The notes under the pieces were generated by a model. It saw only the letters and a list, made by a program, of their open reading frames with translations, had not been told where the DNA came from and did no database searches. This document shows positions 19,548-28,751 of a stretch of 64,000 nucleotides of DNA, piece by piece. The stretch is from assembly GCA_023647555.1 (NCBI GenBank), contig JALRLY010000265.1, positions 1 to 64,000 of the forward strand, written 5' to 3'. Within the stretch, counting starts at the first letter, position 1. The number at the start of each line of letters is the position of its first letter. The position numbers and the translations under genes were made by a program. This stretch comes from Pancytospora philotis. Lineage: Eukaryota; Microsporidia.

Positions 19548-19849
19548 ACTGAATAAACTGAAAATAAGCCAGTCTTGTATTTTTAGGGTAGGTGGTATTT
19601 GGTGCCATTTGCTGTGAGTGTTTAAGGATAATATCCCATATTTACAGACTGCATCATTCTGTGCGCACAGAATATGGCGATTAATCAGGCGTCTTGTGTG
19701 ATACGCCTTAGTTTCAAAAACTTTCCTGTTCTGTTTACGAGCACATGCAGCTAGGGAGTGCCGAGCCGCGGCGCACCATGAAGCTGTTTGACATGTGAGG
19801 ATGAAACGGGTTCGAGCCGTTTATAAAACGCGACAACCAGATCCCAGGA
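19548..19849. other. Intergenic spacer, nothing recognised
   Basis: AT-rich 3' flank of adenylate kinase with AATAAA near the stop; no ORF or RNA structure that I can support. A GGGTTCGAGCC near 19810 resembles a tRNA T-loop but lacks the rest of a tRNA. Confidence 0.5.
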
Positions 19850-20530
19850 ATGAAGGCGAACATTCGCGCGGATGCGAAGATGCGAACGCGACGCACCAAG
19901 CGGTCGATCACCATCACAATTTCGCGCGCTGCTGAGGACGAATCGCCTCCCGTTTCTGCCGGGGAAGAGGCATCCGGTGCTGAGCACCAGACCTGCTCGC
20001 CAATGAGCACGGTGAGGGCTACTCCACACACTGTGGAGCACAGGGATGCCGATGCAACTTGCGCTACGCATGCGCCTCCGTGCGAGGACACCGATTTGCT
20101 TGCGTTTCGCGGCGAAAAGCCGCTGGCGAAGGGCACCGTCAAGAGCATCGCCAGCAGGCTTGCCCAGCTCATCGACATGGACAAAATGATAATGGGCCCG
20201 CTCTCGAAGCCTGCGTATGTGGCCCCCTGCGTGAACAGCAAGGTAGAGCCGATTGCGGAGGAGCCGCTCGTGCGCCCGAGCAGCGCTGGCAGGCAGTATA
20301 TTAATACGCTCGAGAGTATCTACGCCAAAATTGCAGAGGAAAAGGTTGTAAAGCCCGCCAAGCACCTGCCGGAATACCAGACGCCGGTCGGCGGCGCGAG
20401 GATCCGCGAGATAATCTCAAGAACGTTCTCGTGCGTGGAGGCCCCGTTATCGCGATGCGCAGAGAAGATCGTTATCCCTGAGCGCTCGATCTCATTCAAA
20501 GATGCGTTTCTGAAGTTCGAAGGCAAGTAG
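19850..20530 (+). CDS. Hypothetical protein
   Basis: A 226-aa protein of unknown function. The N-terminus is basic (KANIRADAKMRTRRTKRS), then a Glu/Ser/Ala-rich disordered part to about residue 80, then a more ordered C-terminal region with AKGTVKSIASRLAQLIDMDKM and IREIISRTF. No known domain, membrane segment or catalytic motif seen. GC3 is moderately high, supporting coding. The ATG follows GATCCCAGGA. A second in-frame ATG lies ten codons downstream. Confidence 0.6.
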   Translation: MKANIRADAKMRTRRTKRSITITISRAAEDESPPVSAGEEASGAEHQTCSPMSTVRATPHTVEHRDADATCATHAPPCEDTDLLAFRGEKPLAKGTVKSIASRLAQLIDMDKMIMGPLSKPAYVAPCVNSKVEPIAEEPLVRPSSAGRQYINTLESIYAKIAEEKVVKPAKHLPEYQTPVGGARIREIISRTFSCVEAPLSRCAEKIVIPERSISFKDAFLKFEGK

Positions 20531-20710
20531 CATTGTGAATGACCGCACAGGTTGTGTATACCAGGGTGTACTTGCTACAGTGTCGGAAGCACACCACTAA
20601 ATTATTGACAGTTAAGTGCGATTCTACGCAGGGTTAAAGATGCTGCAAATTAGAAGCGGTGTACATCCAGCAAGTCAATTTAATATGGCAGTAGTACACG
20701 TCCTGGGCAT

Positions 20711-22252
20711 TTAGTCCCTGATGCGCTGCTTGCCCATCTCGATCATGGCTTTTTTCGAGTAGTATGCCGATGTCCTGCACTCGACATTCTGCAGCAGCCT
20801 GAGGGACAGGCCCCGGTAGTTCAGGCCCAGAAGGACCTCCGCGAACTCGCACAGGATGAGGTCCTCCATCTCGCTGAATGTTCCGGACCTGCCGGCGACC
20901 GCGCCCACGATGCTCTCGAAAACGTCCTCGCCGTCGTGCTTCGGCGGGCGCACGATGTGCACCACGGTCTCGACCACCTTGTCGTAGCTCTTGTTCTTGA
21001 CCCAGATGCGCACCAGCGCGGCGAGCATCTGCAGCGAGTACGGATTGAGCTGGAGCGCGCGGTCGAAGCTGCGCAGCGCGTGGTCGTCCTTGGAGAGGTT
21101 GGAGTAGGCGGTGCCGAGGCCGAAGAGCGCCTTGTCGTTGTTCTCGAGCATCGCGAGCGAGGCGCGGAAGTAGCCCTGCGCCACGCTGTAGTGCTTCTTC
21201 GCGTTGCTCTCGAAGCCGAGCAGCGAGTAGGCCTGCGCGGTCTCCGATATCGAGATGCTCCGGGCCAGGCACAGGCAGCTCTCCTTCTGCTTGTTGAGCA
21301 TGCTGTAGTAGTTGCCGATCACCACCCACGTCGTGTGGTGGTTGGGGTGGGAGAGCATCAGCTCCTTCGCCAGCAGCCCGAGCAGATTTTCGTTCTTCGC
21401 GCGCCACAGCAGCGTGGAGTAGGTGTCCATCTCGGAGACCATGCACGCGTTGCTGCCGCGCACCAGCCGGAAGATGCTCACGGCCTCGGACTCGTCGCCG
21501 AACCGCGCCACCTCCGCGGCGACCTTGGCGACGTAGAGCGCGCCGCTGCCCTTGAGGCTGAAGTAGTTGCGGTGGACGGGCCACAGGCTGAAGCGCCCCG
21601 CTGCCGCGTGGCGGATGCTGCTGCAGATGTGGAGGCGCTGCCGCGTCGGCAGGGGTGCCTCGTCCGCGCCGGCGAGCAGCGTCCGCTGCGCCGCCTTCAC
21701 GGCCCGCCGCGCCCGGAACAGGTCCATGTGGTAGTTCGCCACGGGGTCGTCGTCGCAGCCGGGCGCGGGCTCCTGCTCGCAGTCCTCGGCGAACAGCGCC
21801 TCTGCGGCGCCGAGCAGCGGGCTCCTGCGCATCGAGAGCCGGTGCATCTCCGCGCCCGTCTTGCTGTGCCCCTTTTTGATGTACAGATCGCCGAGCACGT
21901 TGTGGAAGAACTCCGCGTCGTCTTTGTCGACGAAAAAGCCCGCGAGCCAGGCCCAGGACGACTCGTCGCTCTGCGTCTCCCCGTTGAGGATGAGGTTGAG
22001 GCAGAAGATCGCGAGGCTGTACTTCTTCTGGCGCCGGTGGGCCAGCGCCGAGTAGAACAGCGCGGTCGGCGTGTTGATGTTCTTGAGCGCGCGGACGCAC
22101 TGCTCGAGCTCGTCCTGCTCGTACAGGATCAGCCCCATCAGCACGGCGTTCTCCCGCACGTCCATCGGCAGGTCCGCCGCGAGGAACGCAGCGGTGTCGT
22201 AGTCTCTGTATCTGAAGCACTTTTCTATCCTTTCCCTGAGCCTAAAGACCAT
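20711..22252 (-). CDS. CDC27: APC/C TPR subunit, Cdc27/APC3-like
   Basis: A 513-aa tetratricopeptide-repeat protein. The N-terminus (RIEKCFRYRDYDTAAFLAADL) matches the Cdc27 start where repeats pair two subunits; the middle contains MDTYSTLLWRAKNENLLGLLAKEL and WVVIGNYYSMLNKQKES, the Cdc27/Cdc23 hallmark (D.YS..LW, then W...GN..S), followed by repeats such as ALFGLGTAYSNLSKDDHAL and FDRALQLNPYS. Cdc27 recruits Cdc20/Cdh1 to the anaphase-promoting complex, a nuclear ubiquitin ligase. It is shorter than yeast Cdc27 (758 aa); the long disordered insert is absent. Cdc23 is the alternative. Start: ATG 22252, since the longer frame begins with GTG; TAAATTTTTGGCCC lies about 25 bp upstream. Confidence 0.75.
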   Translation of the reverse strand: MVFRLRERIEKCFRYRDYDTAAFLAADLPMDVRENAVLMGLILYEQDELEQCVRALKNINTPTALFYSALAHRRQKKYSLAIFCLNLILNGETQSDESSWAWLAGFFVDKDDAEFFHNVLGDLYIKKGHSKTGAEMHRLSMRRSPLLGAAEALFAEDCEQEPAPGCDDDPVANYHMDLFRARRAVKAAQRTLLAGADEAPLPTRQRLHICSSIRHAAAGRFSLWPVHRNYFSLKGSGALYVAKVAAEVARFGDESEAVSIFRLVRGSNACMVSEMDTYSTLLWRAKNENLLGLLAKELMLSHPNHHTTWVVIGNYYSMLNKQKESCLCLARSISISETAQAYSLLGFESNAKKHYSVAQGYFRASLAMLENNDKALFGLGTAYSNLSKDDHALRSFDRALQLNPYSLQMLAALVRIWVKNKSYDKVVETVVHIVRPPKHDGEDVFESIVGAVAGRSGTFSEMEDLILCEFAEVLLGLNYRGLSLRLLQNVECRTSAYYSKKAMIEMGKQRIRD

Positions 22253-22623
22253 AGATCTGGGCACGAGAATCGCAGGGCCAAAAATTTACGGCGGGCGGGC
22301 TTAGCGCCGCTCAGCCTCGTAGTATTTCCGCGGCGGCTGTTACAGTGGCACGAATCAATGCCCGGCGTGCCAGCTATACCGAACTCCAAAAGTATATACT
22401 AACTGCAAATAATAAGAATAACTGCTCAAGTCTAGCTGGTCCACATGCGCTCAACTTATACCACTTGAGCCATTAAGTAATTTTCACCATGCAATTGATT
22501 CAGACACACCAACTGTTGCGAATATGGGAATGCCTTGCATGCTGACGCAGCGCCGTTCGCCAAGCTTCTTGCCCACCCGCTGGCCGGTAAGCAAAATTTT
22601 ACGCGTCCGGCGGACTCCCAGAG
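22253..22623. other. Divergent promoter spacer
   Basis: Between Cdc27 (minus) and UTP15 (plus). It contains the minus-strand element CGTAAATTTTTGG (22278-22290) for Cdc27 and AAAATTTTAC (22593-22602) for UTP15. No additional gene seen. Confidence 0.6.
22593..22602 (+). promoter_or_regulatory. AAATTTT element upstream of UTP15
   Basis: AAAATTTTAC 21 bp before ATG 22624, with CTCCC just before the start codon. Same element class as at 27583 and 58313. Confidence 0.5.
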
Positions 22624-23976
22624 ATGCAGATACAGAGCAGCAGCTACCAGTTTAGAACGGTCGACACAGACATATTCACGAAGCAGCACAGCAACGAGTT
22701 CCCGGTCCGGTTCGTGAAGGGCGACGGCGACAGGATCGTCTTCGCCTCGCGCAACGAGGTGTTCTCGAAGCTGAACGGCGACGTCAAGAAGCTCGCCGGC
22801 TTCGACTCGGACGTCACGCACCTCTCGGTGCAGGACGGGCTGGTGTGCTGCGGCACCGTGAGCGGGGGCGTGCATCTGCTGGGCGACTACCGCAAGTGCA
22901 TACGCTCGTACACGGAGCACGCGGCCGCGGTAACCGGGATACGCGTGGTCGCCTGCCCCAAGATGGGCCGAGTCATCGTATCGTGCAGCGACGACGCCAC
23001 GGTGCGGTCGTACATGATCCAGGACGAGAAGTCCTTCCACACATTCAGCCTCGGCGACGAGTGCGCGAAGAGCATAGACGTGCAGGACGAGCGCCTGTTC
23101 GTGGGCACCAGCGATCTGAGCATATTCTCGCTGAAGAGCGGCGAGAGGACATACACGCACAGCAACGGCGCGGCGGTCACCAAGGTGCACGCGCTCGACG
23201 CGGATAACATTGTCTTCGCCCACAAGAACAAGATATCGATTCTGAACACATCCTCGGGGAGCGTCGCAACGCGCGTCGCGCACACGAAGCCCGTGGCCAA
23301 TATGACGGTCTACGGCGGCGTGATCTACACGGCCGCCGCGGACGGGCATCTGCGGAGCTGGACGACCGCCCTCAAGAAGATCAGCGACTTCAACCTCAGG
23401 GGGAAGATCACAGACTTCGACATCAGCGACGACCGGCCGCTGATTGCGCTCGAGTCGGGCGACATCCTCGGCGTGAGCAAGGAGCGGGCGCCGCGCGAGC
23501 GCGCGTTCGCCCAGCCGAAGCGCCCGGGCTACGAGGAGGACATCGAGTTCGAGGTCGTCCCGCCGTCCAAGAAGCGGCTCACGGAGATCGACGCGCTTTT
23601 CCAGCGCTACGAGTACAAGGCGTGCCTCCGCATCATCATGGAGCGCAACGACATCGGACTGTCGTACACGGTGCTCCAGCGCCTCCAGGAGCTGCGCGCG
23701 CTCAAGAAGGCGCTGGCCGACGAGAACGCCGAGTTCCTGGAGCAGTTTTTGAATCTGTGCATCGACCACTTCGCGATCAAGGAGTTCAACGGCATCCTGG
23801 TCGAGTGCCTCATCATCATCACCACCATCTACTCGGAGCTGATTCTCGAGAACGAGAACATCAAAGAGCTGATCGACATCGTCCGCGAGTCGATCGACGA
23901 GGAGGTCGTGTTCCAGGAGCTGTGCCTGAAGAGCATCGCCTTTCTGGACTGCTTCCAATCTGACTCTGCAATCTAA
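22624..23976 (+). CDS. UTP15: U3 snoRNP protein UTP15 (small-subunit processome, t-UTP)
   Basis: A 450-aa protein with an N-terminal WD40 propeller (about 30-300; SCSDDATVRSYMI, VIYTAAADGHLRSW) and the UTP15-specific helical C-terminal domain (about 330-445; RYEYKACLRIIMERN, VLQRLQELRALKKAL). UTP15 is part of the UTP-A complex that initiates 18S rRNA processing and promotes Pol I transcription in the nucleolus. Length is close to yeast (513 aa). Start ATG 22624 is the first in frame and is preceded by AAAATTTTAC. Confidence 0.85.
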   Translation: MQIQSSSYQFRTVDTDIFTKQHSNEFPVRFVKGDGDRIVFASRNEVFSKLNGDVKKLAGFDSDVTHLSVQDGLVCCGTVSGGVHLLGDYRKCIRSYTEHAAAVTGIRVVACPKMGRVIVSCSDDATVRSYMIQDEKSFHTFSLGDECAKSIDVQDERLFVGTSDLSIFSLKSGERTYTHSNGAAVTKVHALDADNIVFAHKNKISILNTSSGSVATRVAHTKPVANMTVYGGVIYTAAADGHLRSWTTALKKISDFNLRGKITDFDISDDRPLIALESGDILGVSKERAPRERAFAQPKRPGYEEDIEFEVVPPSKKRLTEIDALFQRYEYKACLRIIMERNDIGLSYTVLQRLQELRALKKALADENAEFLEQFLNLCIDHFAIKEFNGILVECLIIITTIYSELILENENIKELIDIVRESIDEEVVFQELCLKSIAFLDCFQSDSAI

Positions 23977-24186
23977 TAAACTATCGTATTACGTGTTTTT
24001 TTAGCGGGCGTTGTGCGTTATCAACGGTGATTCAGGGCTTTATTGTCATTGCCAGCCTACGCATTACTAGGCCGCTGCTGCGAATGCATTTTATTAGTTT
24101 GTACGTTTAATCAGGCCAAATAGCGGCGAATCATTCAGCACACGAAATGATACTACTCTGTTGGAATGAGCCACTGAATCGTACGC

Positions 24187-24195
24187 AAATTTTTG
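24187..24195 (+). promoter_or_regulatory. AAATTTT element upstream of NBP35
   Basis: AAATTTTTG ends 18 bp before ATG 24214; the intervening sequence ends in GCCCCG directly before the ATG. Confidence 0.5.
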
Positions 24196-24213
24196 ACGAA
24201 CCGCTGCGCCCCG

Positions 24214-25104
24214 ATGACGAATGGCTGCCCGACGGTCGAGAGCGGCGAGGCGGGCAGGGCCGAGTCGTGCAAGGGCTGCCCCAACGCGAGCATCTGCGCG
24301 TCTGCTAAGCCGGACCCCGACATCGATGCGATTAAGCGCAATCTGAGCCAGATCAAGCTGGTCGTATGCGTGCTGAGCGGCAAGGGGGGCGTCGGCAAAA
24401 GCACCGTCGCGTGCAATGTCGCGAGCAGCCTTGCTGAGCACGGCGTCAGAACGCTCATCCTGGACTTTGATCTGTCCGGCCCGAGCGTCCCGCGCCTCAC
24501 CTGCACCGTCGACGAGATCGCATACGTCGACGACGGGCGCCTCCGACCGATTGCGATCCGGGATAACCTGTACGCAGCATCCGTCGGCTACATGGAGGCT
24601 GGCGAGAAGCAGACGGGCGCCTTCAGCTCCAACTCGAAGAACTTCACGATCCGCCAGATTCTGAGGCTCGCCGACTTCAGCGGCGTCGACGTCCTTGTCG
24701 TGGACACGCCGCCGAACATAACCGACGAGCACCTCGCGCTTGCCAAATACATGGAGCGGCTCTACGGCATCATCGTATGCACCCCGCAGCAGATCGCGTT
24801 CAACGATGTCGTCCGACAGGTGACTTTCTGCCGCAAGATCGGCGTGGAGATCCTCGGAATGGTCGAGAACATGAAGCAGTTCGAATGCGGCTGCTGCGGG
24901 CATGTCAATGCGATCTTTGGCGAGGCCCATGCCGAGGGCTTCTGCCGGCGCGAGGCGATCCCGTACTTGGGCAGCATCAGGCTCAAGACCGCGATCGCAC
25001 GCGCATCGGACAGCGGAGCACCTCTCGCTGAGCCGCTCTTCGGGGCGATCTCAAAGCAGATAATCGAGATACTTGGCCGAGGGACTGGGCAGGCCAATGT
25101 TTAA
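24214..25104 (+). CDS. NBP35: Cytosolic Fe-S scaffold ATPase Nbp35
   Basis: A 296-aa MRP/NBP35-class P-loop protein. N-terminal Fe-S motif C5-x13-C19-x2-C22-x5-C28 is exactly the Nbp35 pattern (Cfd1 lacks it). Deviant Walker A SGKGGVGKST at 55-64; bridging cluster ligands in ECGCCG near residue 228. Nbp35 assembles a 4Fe-4S cluster for cytosolic and nuclear Fe-S proteins, downstream of the mitosomal ISC machinery. It is encoded 1.8 kb from the Tim22-like gene, but there is no sign of co-regulation beyond the shared promoter element. The longer frame begins with TTG; ATG 24214 preserves the cysteine motif. Confidence 0.93.
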   Translation: MTNGCPTVESGEAGRAESCKGCPNASICASAKPDPDIDAIKRNLSQIKLVVCVLSGKGGVGKSTVACNVASSLAEHGVRTLILDFDLSGPSVPRLTCTVDEIAYVDDGRLRPIAIRDNLYAASVGYMEAGEKQTGAFSSNSKNFTIRQILRLADFSGVDVLVVDTPPNITDEHLALAKYMERLYGIIVCTPQQIAFNDVVRQVTFCRKIGVEILGMVENMKQFECGCCGHVNAIFGEAHAEGFCRREAIPYLGSIRLKTAIARASDSGAPLAEPLFGAISKQIIEILGRGTGQANV

Positions 25105-25397
25105 ATAGTGTGCGGGCTCGTGCGGATGACGGTGCTACATTTCTAGTAGTACTCGTTATTTTCTTAAGGTAGTCCTTGTGCCGCAAGTGTTAATAAATGG
25201 TGCGTTGCAGTTTTATGGGCAGATTCCGCTTTCTACTGTTTTACCGCTTGCAGAGATGCAGTAGCAACTGATGCTAATCGGCAGTCGCGGGCCTTGTGCC
25301 TCGTAGTTGCTTTTTACGGGCAGCAGCCGAATGCAGGCGCGCAGATGGCTGGCGCCAGAATGTGGCGGCAAATCTCCGTCCTGAGCAGCCCCCGCAA

Positions 25398-26069
25398 ATG
25401 AGCGCGCTGGAGGAGGACGAGCAGATAATCCAGCATCTGGAGGAGCTGGACAGCATTTTTTCGACCGTCAAGATAAACCTGAGGCTGATGAAGGCTAAGA
25501 TCGCCGGGATCGCCGCCGTCAACAAGCAGCTCGTCAGCAACCTACGCCCCTGGAGCAATTTCTTCAGCCACGGGCCGAGTGGGCAGCTGTCGCCGCTGTC
25601 GGAGCTCCATCTGCACAGCCTGCAGACGGCAAGGGTCGCGGACAGCCCCGTGGTGATGAAGCCCTGCGTGCCGAACAACCCGTTCACGGACATGAACTCC
25701 TCGGACCTGCTTGCAAAGTCCCTGCTCAAAAATTTTAAAGGCAGCGGCGCAAGCGAGTCCTCGAACACGATCGTGCTCAACAAGAGCCAGTTTGTGGGCT
25801 ACGACACCGATGCGGTCGAGGACTCCGACACCGCCGACAGGGCCCTGCGCGAATTCTCGCTGTCGGAGATACCTGCGATCTTCCACCAGGAGGAGGCGCT
25901 CCAGGCCCTCTACGAGTTCATCGCCGAGCGCCGCAGCGTCACCATCGACGAAGTGTGCCGGCGCTTTGCCGAGGTACCGCCGGAGAAGCTCGAGATATTC
26001 GCAAGTCTGCTGACGCGTAAGAAGTTCATACGGCAGACCAGCAGCAGCCTTACGGTCGACAACAAGTAG
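25398..26069 (+). CDS. Possible kinetochore DASH/SKA-type subunit (Ask1-like), tentative
   Basis: A 223-aa protein. The first 60 residues form an amphipathic helix pair (IIQHLEELDSIFSTVKINLRLMKAKI, written here only in part) ending in PWSNFF, reminiscent of the Ask1 N-terminus where two helices lead to W..FF. The middle is Ser/Thr/Asp-rich with potential phosphosites and an AAATTTT-like run inside the codons for KNFKG. The C-terminus (SLSEIPAIFHQEEAL and VTIDEVCRRFAEVPPEKLEIF) looks like a winged helix. Assignment is by resemblance only. ATG 25398 follows CAGCCCCCGCAA; the longer frame starts at GTG. Confidence 0.6.
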   Translation: MSALEEDEQIIQHLEELDSIFSTVKINLRLMKAKIAGIAAVNKQLVSNLRPWSNFFSHGPSGQLSPLSELHLHSLQTARVADSPVVMKPCVPNNPFTDMNSSDLLAKSLLKNFKGSGASESSNTIVLNKSQFVGYDTDAVEDSDTADRALREFSLSEIPAIFHQEEALQALYEFIAERRSVTIDEVCRRFAEVPPEKLEIFASLLTRKKFIRQTSSSLTVDNK

Positions 26070-26191
26070 CGACATGCTTGGGAGTACCAGTGTAATAAAT
26101 TTACTCAGTGTTTTTAGGCATTCGGTCTTCATTGCACACCCATCCGGTTTGTTTGATGGCTACAGCGCTCCTAGCGGCACCGGGAATCGCC

Positions 26192-26752
26192 TTAGCCCAT
26201 CTCCACGAAGGAAACCGCCGATACTCCGGCTTGCAGTTTGTTCATGATCGTGTCGTAGTAGGCTGGTGTATCTCCGAAGTACAGCGAGACCCTGCAGCCA
26301 TTATAGAGCGATACAGCGGGCCGGTAGTCGCCGGGCCTTAGGTTGCAGAACCCCCTTTCTGCCTCTGAGCCATTTATGAAGAATCTCAGTCTCAGGCTGC
26401 CGCCCTCCTCGTAGAGATACACGCTCAGGATGTTGTGCACGAAGAACCGCTCGCCCATTCTTACACGCTTTCCCCTGTGAAACCCGTATCCGTTCTTGTT
26501 GCCATAGGAGTACCCCTCGGCATCGATGCCGACCGGCCCGCCCAGCTCGCAGTCGGTGGTCGCAACACCGACCCTCGCATAGCCCTCGTCGTTCTCGATC
26601 GTGGCCTCGAAGTAGAGCGGCAGGGCCACCTGCCCCTTTTTGGCTTTCCCCGCGACCGCCGAGCGGTATCCCTGCGACCCGGTGAGACTCAGCCTGTCGC
26701 TGCTGATCGTGACGGAGTCGTGTTTGCGCGCATTATCGAATTCCAGCGTCAT
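26192..26752 (-). CDS. ASH2: Ash2/Bre2-like SPRY-domain protein (COMPASS subunit)
   Basis: A 186-aa protein that is essentially one SPRY domain. The segment GPVGIDAEGYSYGNKNGYGF matches the Ash2 signature (APLGYD..SY....KGTKFH), and GDYRPAVSLYNGCRVSLYFG matches its end (G.YFPAISLY..C.V.INFG). Ash2 stimulates Set1/MLL histone H3K4 methyltransferases together with RbBP5. The winged-helix and zinc-finger parts and the long SPRY insertion of animal Ash2L are missing, and no clear Dpy-30-binding tail follows. RanBP9-type SPRY proteins are less likely given the YSY..K.G motif. Start ATG 26752 follows GCAGCCC; no other in-frame ATG extends it convincingly. Confidence 0.78.
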   Translation of the reverse strand: MTLEFDNARKHDSVTISSDRLSLTGSQGYRSAVAGKAKKGQVALPLYFEATIENDEGYARVGVATTDCELGGPVGIDAEGYSYGNKNGYGFHRGKRVRMGERFFVHNILSVYLYEEGGSLRLRFFINGSEAERGFCNLRPGDYRPAVSLYNGCRVSLYFGDTPAYYDTIMNKLQAGVSAVSFVEMG

Positions 26753-26912
26753 GGGCTGCAAATGCCCGGGTTTACTTGAAGAACAGAAGCCCGACGCAAA
26801 GCTAAAAGCGTTGGCAAACCCATTCGTGCCGCGAATCCAGCCAGAGTACAAATGAGAGCAAATGTATTTCCACGAGTTTAATATTATTTGCAGCGCATGG
26901 CTGCGCGCCGCT

Positions 26913-27266
26913 TCACTTCGCAAAGTAATGCATCGTCCCCGAGTACGCGCCGAAAATCGCAGCGCCGGCCGGCAGGCCGTGCCGGGAGCCGACGCCGCCG
27001 GCGACCGCGCCGGATACGAGGGAGTTGTAGGGGTCGTCCTTCCCGCGGGCGTACGAAAGCGCCATCTCCGTGGCAGAGTAGGCCGCGGACATCTTGGCAA
27101 AATTTTTCCCGTTTTCGTGTGCGGCGCGCAGCAGCGGCTGCTTGGACGGCACGAACACGCCCACCAGACAGCCGAACACGTACCCCTTCGCCGTGTCTAC
27201 CGCCAGTCTCTCGGCCTGCGGCTGCACCTCGGCGAAGAATTTTTTGATCCTGTTGCAGAAGACCAT
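26913..27266 (-). CDS. TIM22: Tim17/22/23-family translocase subunit (Tim22-like, mitosomal)
   Basis: A 117-aa protein with four Gly/Ala-rich membrane spans (GYVFGCLVGVF; MSAAYSATEMALSYA; NSLVSGAVAGGVG; GAAIFGAYSGTM) and the family pattern GKDDPYNSLVSGAVAGG (G..D..N....GA..G). These proteins form preprotein translocases of the inner mitochondrial membrane; in microsporidia a single Tim22-like protein is kept in the mitosome. Slightly shorter than the yeast Tim17 (158 aa) and Tim22 (207 aa). Intermembrane-space cysteines are not conserved. The ATG is preceded by GCAGCCCTT. Subtype (17, 22 or 23) cannot be decided. Confidence 0.78.
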   Translation of the reverse strand: MVFCNRIKKFFAEVQPQAERLAVDTAKGYVFGCLVGVFVPSKQPLLRAAHENGKNFAKMSAAYSATEMALSYARGKDDPYNSLVSGAVAGGVGSRHGLPAGAAIFGAYSGTMHYFAK

Positions 27267-27596
27267 AAGGGCTGCCGCCCTGCAATTTTATTACGCACGC
27301 GGCCCGGTGCGTCTGCTCAAGTCTGTGTGCACATAGTTTTCGGCGTACTATCTGCGCAGCTACACGCATTTATTGTAATGGGGCACAGCATAAGTAAGCT
27401 ACAAAATGCACGAAACCTACAGGAGCGAGTTACTGTGCTCGTTTTACCACCTAGCGCGTGTATTAGAACCATTAATTCTATGAAATACCAGTTAGTGTGG
27501 TACGTATTGATAGCAGTCGTGCGACAGCACAGGTGTGGAGGCGGCTGTGTGCTGCGCCGCCGTTGAACGCATATTTGCGCCGAAAATTTTGCACGG
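27267..27596. other. Divergent promoter spacer
   Basis: Between the Tim22-like gene (minus) and the pseudouridine synthase (plus). AT-rich with no ORF of note; carries the plus-strand element at 27583-27592. Confidence 0.6.
27583..27592 (+). promoter_or_regulatory. AAAATTTTGC element upstream of pseudouridine synthase
   Basis: AAAATTTTGC lies 4 bp before ATG 27597. This is one of the clearest copies of the recurring start-proximal element. Confidence 0.55.
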
Positions 27597-28541
27597 ATGG
27601 CCGCGCTGGAGCACTTCCACACGTACAAAACGCACACCAAGTTGAGGTGGAAGGGCAGGGCGCTGCTAGACGTTCTGGTCAGCGAGTTCAGGACCCGGAG
27701 CGAGGCGTACTACGTGGAGGCCATCTCCTGCGGCGTTATCACCGTGAACGACGAGCGCGTGCTGCCAACGTACAGGCTGAAGGACCTCGACGTCATCTAC
27801 CACACGGTCCACTTCCACGAGCCGCTCGCGCCGAAGATCGACGTGATCGCGCGGGAGGAGGAGTACACGGTGCTGAACAAGCCCGCAGGCATACCGGTGC
27901 ACCCGACCGGCGGGTATTTTCGCTACACGATCACCAAGGCGATGTTCGACGGCGAAACCGTTGGCTGCGTCAACCGGCTCGACATGCCGGTGTCCGGCGT
28001 ACTCATCATCACGCAGAAGGAGCACACCAAGGCGTACGAGCTCCTGAAGACCGCGCAGAAAATCTACGTGGCCAAAGTGCGGGGCGAATTTCCTGAGCGA
28101 GCCGACGTCGACCGGCCGATCGGCACGACCGCCGGGACTGTCCACGGTATTGCCGACGACGGCAAGCCGAGCCGCACGCTGTTCGAAAGAATAGCCTACA
28201 AAAATGGGTACTCGCTCGTCAGATGCCAGCCGATCACCGGCAGGACGCACCAGATCAGAATACACCTGCAGTATCTGGGCTTTCCGATCATAAACGACAA
28301 GCTGTACGGAGTAGCGGAGCCCCAGTCCGCGGGCGCCGCGGCCTCCTATGCCCCGTGCGCCGCGGATATTTCGGCATACGAGGACAGGGATAAGTACGAT
28401 TGCATCGTGCGGCACTGCAGTGGCGAGAACAACCGGAGCTTTTGGCTGAAGGACTCCTTCATATGCCTGCATGCGTGGAAGTACCTATACAACGACAAGA
28501 CATACGAGGCGCCCTGGCCGGCGTGGGCCAGCCTCGACTGA
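27597..28541 (+). CDS. RluA-family tRNA pseudouridine synthase (Rib2/Pus8-Pus9 type)
   Basis: A 314-aa enzyme that isomerises uridine in RNA; yeast Pus8/Rib2 and Pus9 modify U32 of tRNA. An S4-like region (residues 15-70, with ISCGVITVNDERV) precedes the catalytic domain. The catalytic Asp is in NRLDMPVSGVLI, the family motif HRLD..TSG with His replaced by Asn. Further matches are NKPAGIPVHPTGGY, CQPITGRTHQIRIHLQYLGFPI and DKLYG. Length fits the PSUS core without the deaminase tail of Rib2. The ATG follows AAAATTTTGCACGG. Confidence 0.9.
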   Translation: MAALEHFHTYKTHTKLRWKGRALLDVLVSEFRTRSEAYYVEAISCGVITVNDERVLPTYRLKDLDVIYHTVHFHEPLAPKIDVIAREEEYTVLNKPAGIPVHPTGGYFRYTITKAMFDGETVGCVNRLDMPVSGVLIITQKEHTKAYELLKTAQKIYVAKVRGEFPERADVDRPIGTTAGTVHGIADDGKPSRTLFERIAYKNGYSLVRCQPITGRTHQIRIHLQYLGFPIINDKLYGVAEPQSAGAAASYAPCAADISAYEDRDKYDCIVRHCSGENNRSFWLKDSFICLHAWKYLYNDKTYEAPWPAWASLD

Positions 28542-28751
28542 GCAATTTCGTACAGCACAACGGATGCTATTGCGAGCCGGTTGCATATGGCCAAGATTTA
28601 CGATGCTTTGCTTCTAAATAAATTACTACTCAGCGTATGCTATGCTGTTTTCAAGCACGCTCAAGATAAGATGCTTGAATGTCTAGTACTGACAGGTGTA
28701 ATTAGTCTCCAAAAACAGGGTGTCGTTATATGCTAGTGCACGGCCATGTAT

